Source: an uncultured Clostridia bacterium (lineage in GTDB: Bacteria > Bacillota > Clostridia > Christensenellales > Borkfalkiaceae). Taken from it: DNA of 62,390 bases. The translations under genes and the position numbers were made by a program. Below are positions 1 to 7,535 of this stretch, piece after piece. The notes beneath the pieces were generated by a model, which searched no databases, had not been told where the DNA came from, and saw only the letters and a list, made by a program, of their open reading frames with translations. The stretch spans positions 1-62,390 of the forward strand of contig CALVPX010000005.1 in NCBI GenBank assembly GCA_944354265.1, read 5' to 3'. Within the stretch, counting starts at the first letter, position 1. Each line of letters opens with the position of its first letter.

Positions 1-47
1 GACCCGTAAACGCGACAATGAGATGCGAAGTATATATTGCGCGAAAA

Positions 48-2141
48 TTAAGACAACTTTTCGAGAAGTTTAAGGTCGATGCCCTTCTCGCCGATCTTGA
101 TAATCTCTACCTTGACGGTGTCGCCGAGGTTGACTACGTCTTCGACCTTGTCCACGCGCTTATTTGAAAGCTTGGAGATGTGAATCATGCCGTCCTTGCC
201 GGGAGCGAATTCAACGAACGCGCCGAAGTTGAGTATGCGGACGACCGTGCCGACAAACATGTCGCCGACTTCGGGGTCGTGGGCGATGGAGAGAATGATT
301 GCCTTTGCGCGCTCTGCATTCTCTACGGGGCCGACGGTGGAGATGTAGCCGCGGCCGGAATCGTCGTCGTTGAAGTCGATTTGGGTGCCCGTCTCCTCCA
401 TTATCTTCTTGATTACGCAGCCCTGCTTGCCGATGACGTCGCCGATTTTATCGGGAGCGATTTCGAAGTTGATGATCTTGGGAGCGTACTTGGAGAGCTG
501 AGGAGCGACTTCAGGAACGCACTCAAGCATTTTGGAGAGAATGAACTGCCTGCCCTCGTTGGCCTGATCGATGGCGGTGTGCATTATCTCTTCGGAAATG
601 CCCTTAATCTTTATATCCATCTGAATGGCGGTTATGCCCTTGGTGGTGCCGGCTACCTTGAAGTCCATGTCGCCGAGGAAGTCCTCGAGGCCCTGAATGT
701 CGGTCATTACGCGGAATTCGCCCGTCTCCTGATTTTTGATGAGACCCATGGCCACGCCTGCAACAGGCCTCTTGATGGGAACGCCCGCATCCATGAGCGC
801 CATGGTTGAGCCGCAGACGGAGGCCATTGAGGACGAACCGTTGGAGGACATTATGTCGTTTACCACGCGGATGGCATAGGGGAACTCGTCCTCAGAGGGA
901 ATGACGGGAACGAGGGCGCGCTCTGCCAATGCGCCGTGACCTATTTCTCTGCGGCCGGGCGAACGGAGAGCCTTGGCTTCGCCCGTGCAGTAGCCGGGGA
1001 AGTTATACTGATGCATGTACCTTTTGGAGGTCTCCTCGTCGAGGCCTTCAAGCCTCTGACTTTCGGAGATCATGCCGAGGGTGCAGGTGGTGAGAGTCTG
1101 CGTCTGTCCGCGGGTGAATACGGCCGAGCCGTGTACGCGGGGAAGAACATGGCGTTCGCACCAAATGGGGCGGACGTCTTTCAGGCCTCTGCCGTCGGGA
1201 CGGATGCCCTTGTCGAATATCTTGGCGCGCACCTTTTCCTTGGTGAGGTAATATATGCTGTCCTTGATTTCGCGGGTGTTTTCGGGATAAATTTCTGCAA
1301 AGTGCTCGAGAATTTCCTTCTCTGCCTCAGCCTGACGGGCCTCCCTCTCCTGACGGTCGAAGGTATCGATAGCCCAATCGATTTTTTCGTAGGCATAGTC
1401 GCGGACGGCGGCGTCGAGCTCTTCGGGAATGTGATAGAGTTCGATTTCGAGCTTCTTTTTGCCGACTTCGGGGACGATTACGTCCTCGATATAGGCGCAG
1501 ATTTTTTTGATTTCCTCGTGGCCGAACATGATTGCGCCGACCATCTCGTCGTTGGAAACTTCGTTAGCGCCGGCCTCTATCATGAGGATGGCGTCGCGGG
1601 TGCCTGCGAGGTTGAGGTGAATGGCGCTCTTTTGCCTCTGTGCGAGGTCGGGATTGATGACGTATTTGCCGTCTACCATGCCGACTACGACGGAGCCTGT
1701 GGGGCCTGCCCAAGGAATATCGGAAATTGAGAGCGCAACGGAGGAACCTATCATGGCGAGGGGTTCGGGCGAGATGTCGGGTTCAACCGAGAGAGCCTGA
1801 GCGACGACGGTTACATCGTTGAAGAGTCCCTTGGGGAAGAGCGGACGAAGGGGCCTGTCTATAAGGCGGGCGGTTAAGATGGCTTTATCCGAAGCCCTGC
1901 CCTCCCTCTTCTTGAAGCCGCCGGGGATTTTGCCGATGGCGTACATCTTCTCTTCATAGTCCACCTGAAGGGGGAAGAAATCCATTCCCTCTCTAGGAGA
2001 AGCCGACATGCATACGGTAACCATTACGGCGGTTTCGCCGCAGCGGACAACGCAGGCGCCGTTTGTCTGTTCGGCGTACTTGCCGACTTCGATTATTACG
2101 TCGCGGCCGCCGACGGGCATTGTGAATTGTTTGTAGTTCAT
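48..2141 (-). CDS. pnp: Polyribonucleotide nucleotidyltransferase (PNPase)
   Basis: PNPase is a cytoplasmic 3'-5' phosphorolytic exoribonuclease that degrades mRNA and can add 3' tails. The 697-residue protein has the full family layout: a first RNase PH domain (about 10-140), an all-helical linker, a second catalytic RNase PH domain (about 315-530) with the conserved aspartates D487 and D493 in LEDFLGDMDFK, a KH domain with the GKQG loop at 571-574, and an S1 domain (about 625-692). The ATG is preceded by AAGGAG. It lies downstream of rpsO on the same strand, the usual bacterial order, with a strong hairpin terminator between them. The identification is essentially certain. Confidence 0.98.
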   Translation of the reverse strand: MNYKQFTMPVGGRDVIIEVGKYAEQTNGACVVRCGETAVMVTVCMSASPREGMDFFPLQVDYEEKMYAIGKIPGGFKKREGRASDKAILTARLIDRPLRPLFPKGLFNDVTVVAQALSVEPDISPEPLAMIGSSVALSISDIPWAGPTGSVVVGMVDGKYVINPDLAQRQKSAIHLNLAGTRDAILMIEAGANEVSNDEMVGAIMFGHEEIKKICAYIEDVIVPEVGKKKLEIELYHIPEELDAAVRDYAYEKIDWAIDTFDRQEREARQAEAEKEILEHFAEIYPENTREIKDSIYYLTKEKVRAKIFDKGIRPDGRGLKDVRPIWCERHVLPRVHGSAVFTRGQTQTLTTCTLGMISESQRLEGLDEETSKRYMHQYNFPGYCTGEAKALRSPGRREIGHGALAERALVPVIPSEDEFPYAIRVVNDIMSSNGSSSMASVCGSTMALMDAGVPIKRPVAGVAMGLIKNQETGEFRVMTDIQGLEDFLGDMDFKVAGTTKGITAIQMDIKIKGISEEIMHTAIDQANEGRQFILSKMLECVPEVAPQLSKYAPKIINFEIAPDKIGDVIGKQGCVIKKIMEETGTQIDFNDDDSGRGYISTVGPVENAERAKAIILSIAHDPEVGDMFVGTVVRILNFGAFVEFAPGKDGMIHISKLSNKRVDKVEDVVNLGDTVKVEIIKIGEKGIDLKLLEKLS

Positions 2142-2197
2142 TTTCGTTCTCCTTGTCTGTTCTTGCGCCTACGGCTCCCGCCGCAAGCAAAAATTTT

Positions 2198-2240
2198 AAA
2201 AAAAACGGGCGGGCGAAAAGTATAATGCGCCCGTCCGTTC
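2198..2240 (-). terminator. Intrinsic terminator downstream of rpsO
   Basis: Read on the minus strand, a GC-rich stem (arms ACGGACGGGCG and CGCCCGCCCGT, with one mismatch) is followed by a run of eight T. It sits between rpsO and pnp, so it could limit readthrough into pnp. Confidence 0.8.
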
Positions 2241-2245
2241 CAAAA

Positions 2246-2500
2246 TTACTTTCTTAAATTGAGTGCAGCGACAATTGCACGGTATCTTTCGATGTCCTTG
2301 GATTTAAGGTAATCGAGGAGACCGCGACGACGGCCGACCATCTTTAAAAGACCGCGGCGGCTGTGATTGTCGTGAATGTGAACCTTGAGGTGTTCGTTGA
2401 GGTGATTGATTCTTTCGGTGAGAAGTGCAATCTGCACTTCGGGAGAACCTGTGTCACCCTCTTTGGTGGCGTACTTTGCAATGATTTCCTGCTTATCCAT
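2246..2500 (-). CDS. rpsO: 30S ribosomal protein S15
   Basis: S15 is a primary 16S rRNA-binding protein of the small-subunit platform. The 84-residue protein carries the family core, including [15 protein letters not shown], the [15 protein letters not shown] segment and the C-terminal [12 protein letters not shown]; the usual length is about 88. An in-frame extension upstream is possible, but the ATG at 2500 is preceded by AGGAGG at the right distance and starts the canonical MDKQEII. Transcription is from a good promoter at 2589-2617 through a leader with a stem (see separate entry). Confidence 0.97.
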   Translation of the reverse strand: MDKQEIIAKYATKEGDTGSPEVQIALLTERINHLNEHLKVHIHDNHSRRGLLKMVGRRRGLLDYLKSKDIERYRAIVAALNLRK

Positions 2501-2536
2501 TTTAATTATCCTCCTATGGATTAAAATTTGCGGGGA

Positions 2537-2572
2537 ACAAAGATAGCCGTTGAGTCTTCGCGCAATCTTTGT
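2537..2572 (-). promoter_or_regulatory. Stem-loop in rpsO leader, possible S15 autoregulatory element
   Basis: In the roughly 85-nt leader between the predicted rpsO start site and the Shine-Dalgarno, ACAAAGAT and ATCTTTGT form a perfect 8-bp stem enclosing about 20 nt. S15 is known to repress its own translation through leader structures that differ between lineages. Whether this one does so is inference. Confidence 0.4.
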
Positions 2573-2588
2573 ATCCGTAACCTTGAAT

Positions 2589-2617
2589 ATTTTAGCACAA
2601 GCTATAAATAAAAGCAA
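2589..2617 (-). promoter_or_regulatory. rpsO promoter
   Basis: On the minus strand, TTGCTT and TAAAAT are separated by 17 bp, about 90 nt upstream of the rpsO start codon. Confidence 0.65.
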
Positions 2618-2661
2618 GTGTTTGAAGGCGCATTTCCCCTACTTTTTTGTATTTTAGAGGT

Positions 2662-2910
2662 CTATTTGAAATCTATGTCAAGCTCTTCGCTTTCAAAGCG
2701 AGGGTCGGAGAAAAATTCTTCCGCGGTGACACCGAGAGTGCGCAGAAGTATAAGGAGCGTGCGCAGGTAAATATCCTTATTTTTATTGGTTCTGATGCTG
2801 CGGTATGTTTCGTAAGAGATGGCCGCCCTGTTGCACAGGGTATACACACCCATCTTGCGCTCCTTGTGCAGGTTTTCAAGTTTTTCTGCTATGATCTCGT
2901 TGAGTAACAT
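2662..2910 (-). CDS. XRE-family helix-turn-helix regulator, small
   Basis: An 82-residue single-domain DNA-binding protein of the Cro/CI type. Residues about 8-65 form the five-helix HTH, with the recognition region RAAISYETYRSIRTNKNKDIYLRTLLILLR. No effector domain is present. It begins 9 nt after the hemZ stop codon, so it is the last gene of the MBL hydrolase-hemZ operon. Its target is not evident. A role in regulating its own operon would fit the position but is inference. Confidence 0.85.
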   Translation of the reverse strand: MLLNEIIAEKLENLHKERKMGVYTLCNRAAISYETYRSIRTNKNKDIYLRTLLILLRTLGVTAEEFFSDPRFESEELDIDFK

Positions 2911-2918
2911 GTCCCCCC

Positions 2919-4286
2919 CTATTCGCCGAAGAGGGCGAGGCGGTCAGCGATTATTTTGCCGCACTTTGAAATATATGTGGGTATGTCCTTGGGGGAGGCA
3001 AGGCGCTCTATGCGGTTTTCGCCCTCGTATATGCGCTTGGAAATGGCGTTGGCGCCGACGGCGATGTTGTGGGAAATTTCCTCCATTACCCCTATGTTGT
3101 AGGCGCACGCCTTGCCGGGGAGAGCCCAACCGCAGTTTTCGTGCCCGCCCGCCTGATACTTTTGGCGGTACATGTAGTAGGGTTGATAGCCCGCGGCCGT
3201 GAGCATTGAGCGCGAGAGAGATATCATCTCCCCTATGCCCTCTATGTGGAGGCGGCGGGTCTCCTCCTTGAGTTTGGCGCCCGCCTTTAAAGACAGCGTG
3301 TGCACAGTTATATTTGCGGGGTGCAAATCTATGGCGCACTTTAAGGAATGTTCGAAGTCTAAGGGGCTTTCGCCCTCCAAGCCGGCGATGAGGTCTATAT
3401 TTATGTCAAAGCCGTACTTAGCAGCCATATAGTAGGCCTCCAACGTCTGTTCGGCGGTGTGCCTGCGGCCGATTTTTTGAAGGGTTATATCTGAAAAACT
3501 CTGCGGGTTGACGCAGATGCGGTTTACGCCGTAGTCCTTGGATAGTTTTAGCTTTTCCTCAGTGAATACATCGGGACGGCCCGCCTCCACCGTGTACTCG
3601 CACACGGGCAGGTTTAAGGCCTTGATTGCGGCATATATGCGCTCCAACTGGTCGGGTTCGATTACAAAGGGCGTGCCGCCGCCGATATAAATTGAATTAA
3701 CCCTTTTGAGTATGGGTTTAAGCGAGGCAAGTTCGCGTTCGACGCAGGATATGTACGTCTCAACGTACTGTTTTGTGGCGGAGATGGGTGCCGTTATGAA
3801 GGAGCAGTAGCGGCACTTTGTGGGGCAGAAGGGAAGGGATATGAACAGTTCCTGCCCGCCCTTATTTGCGTAGTAGGGCTGCTGCACTTGGATGACTCTG
3901 CCGACGAAATCAGTATTTTCGGCGCTGACGTGCATGATATTGAACAGCTCTTTGAAGACGCGCCCCTCCGCCATCTCCATATAGGCGAGCTTGGTGGGGC
4001 GGATGCCCGTGAGGGCGCCGTAGGGGAAGGTTTTGCCCGTGAACTTTTGCAGAAGTTCGTAAAAGGCGAGCTTTGCCGAACGCTTGGCATAGCGCTTGAA
4101 CTCTATGTCGTCGTGCGTGTCGGCGGAATAGCTGAAGTCGGTTATTTCGCCCATATGCTGTATGCAATTGATATATTTGCCGCCGTCAAAAAAGAAATAG
4201 TGGACGAAGTCCTCGCCCTCGCAATCGAATAGGCGGACGACGTCCATTATCTCGGGAACGAGCCACGATGTGTTACTGTTTAACAT
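2919..4286 (-). CDS. hemZ: HemZ-like coproporphyrinogen dehydrogenase (radical SAM)
   Basis: A 455-residue radical SAM enzyme of the oxygen-independent coproporphyrinogen III oxidase superfamily, HemZ branch. The 4Fe-4S/SAM cysteines are C154, C158 and C161 in CPTKCRYC, with YIGGGTP following. The N-terminal part carries the ALTGIRPTKL segment typical of clostridial HemZ. Known HemZ proteins are annotated as catalysing oxidative decarboxylation of coproporphyrinogen III, but many clostridia that carry the gene lack a complete haem pathway and the true substrate is unsettled. Nothing else for haem synthesis is visible here. The start overlaps the 3' end of the upstream hydrolase by 14 nt, indicating translational coupling. 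Confidence 0.88.
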   Translation of the reverse strand: MLNSNTSWLVPEIMDVVRLFDCEGEDFVHYFFFDGGKYINCIQHMGEITDFSYSADTHDDIEFKRYAKRSAKLAFYELLQKFTGKTFPYGALTGIRPTKLAYMEMAEGRVFKELFNIMHVSAENTDFVGRVIQVQQPYYANKGGQELFISLPFCPTKCRYCSFITAPISATKQYVETYISCVERELASLKPILKRVNSIYIGGGTPFVIEPDQLERIYAAIKALNLPVCEYTVEAGRPDVFTEEKLKLSKDYGVNRICVNPQSFSDITLQKIGRRHTAEQTLEAYYMAAKYGFDINIDLIAGLEGESPLDFEHSLKCAIDLHPANITVHTLSLKAGAKLKEETRRLHIEGIGEMISLSRSMLTAAGYQPYYMYRQKYQAGGHENCGWALPGKACAYNIGVMEEISHNIAVGANAISKRIYEGENRIERLASPKDIPTYISKCGKIIADRLALFGE

Positions 4287-4878
4287 AGGGATTGAACTGC
4301 CTTTCGGCGCTTAGAGTGGTATTTTCGTCGTGACCGGGGCAGACGGTGTAGTCGCCCTTGAGCGCGTACAACTTTTTTATAGACTGCACGAGGGCGGGAT
4401 ATGAACCCGTGGGGAAGTCCGTTCTGCCCACGCTGCGGCAGAAGAGAGTGTCGCCCGAAAAGATGGTGTCGCCCGCGACATAGCAGACCCCGCCGCAGGT
4501 GTGGCCGGGCGTGGCGATTACTTTGAAGGTTATGCCCGAGAGGGTTACCTCCTCCCCGTCCTTCAAAGTTTTGTAAATTTCGAAGCGGGGAATGGTTATG
4601 CCGTGGAAGATTGCGCGGTTGTCCTCCGAGAAGATATACTCACTTTCGTCCTCGCCGCAGAGCACCTTGCAGCCGGCATCATACAGGGCGCCGGCGCCGC
4701 CGATATGGTCGTAGTGGCAGTGCGTGAGCAGGGTATATTGGGGGGTCAAACCCCTCTTTTGACACTCCTCAAGTATGCGGGGCTGACCGGGGTCGATTAC
4801 GACACAGGTCTTGCCGTCCGCGGTCAAGATGTAGCTATTTGCGGCAAAGCCGACAGGAAGAATTTTGTAAATGTTCAT
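4273..4878 (-). CDS. MBL-fold hydrolase, glyoxalase II-like
   Basis: A 201-residue metallo-beta-lactamase-fold hydrolase. Zinc ligands are visible in THCHYDHIGG (H53, H55, D57, H58), in the GHTCGG and SGDTLF motifs, and in PGHDENT near the C terminus. It lacks the long C-terminal domain of true glyoxalase II and matches the short YcbL-like group, whose physiological thioester substrate is mostly undefined. It is the first gene of a three-gene operon with hemZ and an XRE regulator. No Shine-Dalgarno is obvious before the ATG. Repeat elements fill the upstream gap. Confidence 0.88.
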   Translation of the reverse strand: MNIYKILPVGFAANSYILTADGKTCVVIDPGQPRILEECQKRGLTPQYTLLTHCHYDHIGGAGALYDAGCKVLCGEDESEYIFSEDNRAIFHGITIPRFEIYKTLKDGEEVTLSGITFKVIATPGHTCGGVCYVAGDTIFSGDTLFCRSVGRTDFPTGSYPALVQSIKKLYALKGDYTVCPGHDENTTLSAERQFNPYVKQ

Positions 4879-4902
4879 GGATTAATAAAGATATATATTA
4901 TT

Positions 4903-4976
4903 TGTGTCCCTTTTTGTCGGCGCAGGTACTGCGCCAGATATGTTCGACTGCGCTCAATATGACAAAAAGGGACACA
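4903..4976. repeat. Short hairpin repeat (family B) with 16-bp inverted ends
   Basis: The ends TGTGTCCCTTTTTGTC and GACAAAAAGGGACACA are perfect inverted repeats. The interior carries the family B right-end motif TTCGACTGCGCTCAATATGACA. There is no coding capacity. It lies directly upstream of the MBL hydrolase gene. Confidence 0.7.
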
Positions 4977-5162
4977 TAAATCACGTCGCTAGGGGAATTC
5001 ATTTCCCCGCCAGCGGACCCAATTTGCGAAAACTTTCGCCTCAGCAGGTGAAGCGGGCGCAATTATATAACTGTAGGGCGAAATAGGGTTGCGCACGCGA
5101 GGGCAGCGCCCTTAAATAACGGCAAGTTAGTTTACGTCCTCTAGTAAACAACTTGCGTTAAA
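4977..5162 (-). repeat. Family E intergenic repeat, copy 1
   Basis: On the minus strand this stretch shares blocks in the same order with 44050-44240 and 57395-57575, including TTCACCTGCTGAGGCG, CGCAAATTGGG, GAAATGAATTCCCC and AGGGCGCTGCCCTC. The end nearest the rel gene forms a hairpin with arms GTTTAC/GTAAAC and CAAGTT/AACTTG. No gene is seen in it. Confidence 0.65.
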
Positions 5163-7298
5163 TTAATTGCTTGTTCTGAATACGTCGATTATGCGCTTGT
5201 CCTTTTTGAGGTGGTTGATGAGCACCTCTAAGTCTGAACGCTTGTTGAGCTTGACGTTGATATCGAAGTGGGCCTTGCCGTCCTTGCCGATTCGGCCGTT
5301 TATCTGCGTCATGGTCAGCTGCATCTGCGCGATTTCCGACGTGATGAAGGCGGTTATGCCGCTGTCGTCGGTGGCGAGAATTTTTATGCCGGCGATGAAG
5401 CCCGTCTGCGTGTCGCCCGTCCATTCGGCGGGCTGAAGACGGTCGCCTTCGAGCTCCTTTAAGTTGGGACAGTCGACGCGGTGGACGATTACGCCCCTGC
5501 CGCGCGAGATGAAGCCGACGATTTTGTCGCCGGGGACGGGGTTGCAGCAGTGTGCAAAGCGCACAAGTAGCCCCGTCATGCCCTTGACCTTTACCGAACC
5601 CGCGGGGGTGTGGTTGAGTTTTTCAACATCCAACGCCTCGACGGGTTTGGGGATTTCCTTTTTGTAATAGTCGATGAGCTTGTAGATTATCTGATTGACG
5701 GACACGGCGCCGTAGCCGACGGAGGCCATCATCTCCTCAACGTCCGAAAAGACGAGCTTGTTTGACAGCTTTTTGAAGGATTCCTCGGTTAAAAGGTCGT
5801 TCAATGAATAGCCGCGGCGCTTGGCCTCGGCCTCGAGCATGGCGCGGCCCGTTTTGGCGTTCTCCTCCTTCATCTCCTTGCGGAAGAAGGTGCGTATCTT
5901 GGCCTTTGCCGAGCCCGATTTTACAAACTTGAGCCAATCCCACGAGGGGCCCTTTGTCGTGGTGGAGGTGAGAATTTCGACGACGTCGCCCGTCTTTAAG
6001 GTTGAGTTTAGGGGAACGATTTTGCCGTTGACCTTGGCGCCGACGCACTTGTTGCCCACCTCGGAGTGGATTGCGTAGGCGAAGTCTACGGGGGTGGCCT
6101 CGAGGGGAAGGGAGATGACCTTGCCGTGGGGCGTGAAAACTAAGAGTTCGTTGGAATACAGGTCGTTCTTTAAGCTGTCGACAAACTCCTTGGAGTCATT
6201 GAGGGAGCCCTGCCAATCCATTACGTCGCGAATCCAACTTAAGCGCTGATCAAAGTTTGATTCGCTGCCCGTCTTTTGCTCCTTATACTTCCAATGGGCG
6301 GCGATGCCGTACTCCGCCATTTTGTGCATCTCGAAGGTGCGTATCTGAATTTCGAAGTACTGCCCGAAGTTGGTGACGACGGTCGTGTGCAGGGACTGAT
6401 ACATGTTGCGCTTTGGAGTTGCTATATAGTCCTTGATTCTGCCGGGGACGGGCTTCCAACGCTTGTGGATTTTGCCCAACACCTCGTAACACTCCTCGGT
6501 GGTGTTGACGATGACGCGGACTGCCGTTAAATCGTATATCTGATCGAGCGTAAGCCCCTTGTTCTTCATCTTTTTATAAATCGAATAGAAGTGCTTGGGG
6601 CGACCGAACACTTCGCCCTGAATGTTGTCCTCCTTGAGCATCTCCTGCAACTGTGCGACGACGAGGTCGACAAAGTTGCGCCTCTCCTCCAAGCGCTGAT
6701 GAATGTTGGAGGCGAGATATTCGTAGGCCTCGGGGTCGAGATACTTAAGGCACAAATCTTCAAGCTCGCACTTTATCTGCGAAATGCCGAGGCGGCCGGC
6801 AAGGGGCGTGAATATGTCGAGAGTTTCGCGGGCGATGCGCTGCTGACGCTCCTGAGAGAGAAAATTTAAAGAGCGCATATTGTGCAGGCGGTCGGCAAGC
6901 TTGATGATGATGACGCGCACGTCGTTTGCCATGGCGACGAAGATTTTGCGGAAGTTTTCGGCGTCCTCCTCTTCCCTAGTCTGAAAGCGGATTTTATCGA
7001 GCTTGGTGACACCCTCCACGAGGGTTAAAATTTCGTCACCGAAGTTCTTTTTTATGTCGTCGGCCGTGGCGGGCGTGTCCTCTATTACGTCGTGCAGAAA
7101 GGCCGCGGCGACGGACGGGGTGTCCATGCCGAGGTCGATGAGAATCTCTGCAACGGCGCAGGGGTGAGTGAAATAGGGTTCGCCCGAGGCGCGCTTTTGG
7201 TTTTTGTGCATCTCCTCGGCATAGTGGTACGCCTTTAACAGGAGTTGCCGGTCGGCTTCGCCGTAATTTTCGTTAATTTTATCTAATACAGTTTTCAT
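5163..7298 (-). CDS. relA: Bifunctional (p)ppGpp synthetase/hydrolase Rel
   Basis: The stringent-response enzyme, which makes (p)ppGpp from ATP and GTP/GDP and hydrolyses it. The 711-residue protein has all domains in order: an HD hydrolase domain (about 25-200, with H69-D70 and EDT at 73-75), a synthetase domain (about 235-345), TGS (about 387-447), a zinc-finger-like segment with HCCNPVPGD, and a C-terminal ACT domain (about 640-711). The synthetase loop reads RIKD at 287-290, the RxKD form of bifunctional Rel/SpoT rather than the ExDD form of monofunctional RelA. Its position between recJ and the MBL-hemZ genes is typical for Clostridia, though apt, often found here, is absent. Confidence 0.96.
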   Translation of the reverse strand: MKTVLDKINENYGEADRQLLLKAYHYAEEMHKNQKRASGEPYFTHPCAVAEILIDLGMDTPSVAAAFLHDVIEDTPATADDIKKNFGDEILTLVEGVTKLDKIRFQTREEEDAENFRKIFVAMANDVRVIIIKLADRLHNMRSLNFLSQERQQRIARETLDIFTPLAGRLGISQIKCELEDLCLKYLDPEAYEYLASNIHQRLEERRNFVDLVVAQLQEMLKEDNIQGEVFGRPKHFYSIYKKMKNKGLTLDQIYDLTAVRVIVNTTEECYEVLGKIHKRWKPVPGRIKDYIATPKRNMYQSLHTTVVTNFGQYFEIQIRTFEMHKMAEYGIAAHWKYKEQKTGSESNFDQRLSWIRDVMDWQGSLNDSKEFVDSLKNDLYSNELLVFTPHGKVISLPLEATPVDFAYAIHSEVGNKCVGAKVNGKIVPLNSTLKTGDVVEILTSTTTKGPSWDWLKFVKSGSAKAKIRTFFRKEMKEENAKTGRAMLEAEAKRRGYSLNDLLTEESFKKLSNKLVFSDVEEMMASVGYGAVSVNQIIYKLIDYYKKEIPKPVEALDVEKLNHTPAGSVKVKGMTGLLVRFAHCCNPVPGDKIVGFISRGRGVIVHRVDCPNLKELEGDRLQPAEWTGDTQTGFIAGIKILATDDSGITAFITSEIAQMQLTMTQINGRIGKDGKAHFDINVKLNKRSDLEVLINHLKKDKRIIDVFRTSN

Positions 7299-7360
7299 AT
7301 ACTCACTCTAATAGGATATTCACAGGAGCGTTTGACTTGGATAATATAGTACTTTTCTCA

Positions 7361-7528
7361 ACTTCGTTTGGGGGATTTCTCCTCGTCGGGTCAAACTTCG
7401 CTTTATACAAGAAATGTAACCATTTCTTGCAAACTTGCTACGTTGCCCCTCCTCTTCGCGCAAATACTACAGTTTTGCGCGAGTACTAAGGTTTATTATG
7501 CGCCTTCGGTCGAAATGACATTGAGGGA
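7361..7528. repeat. Composite A-F intergenic repeat, copy 1
   Basis: It starts with GATTTCTCC and ends with GGTCGAAATGACA (family A halves), with an inserted module containing the hairpin arms CGCGCAAA and TTTTGCGCG around TACTACAG. The same composite occurs at 40160-40320 and 53180-53349. It fills the gap between rel and recJ. Confidence 0.75.
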
Positions 7529-7535
7529 TTACATA

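Noticed and set aside
936..1730. Long open frame (264 codons) antisense to pnp
   Set aside because: It mirrors the pnp codon pattern, has no Shine-Dalgarno, and yields low-complexity Gly/Val/Phe-rich sequence with no family resemblance.
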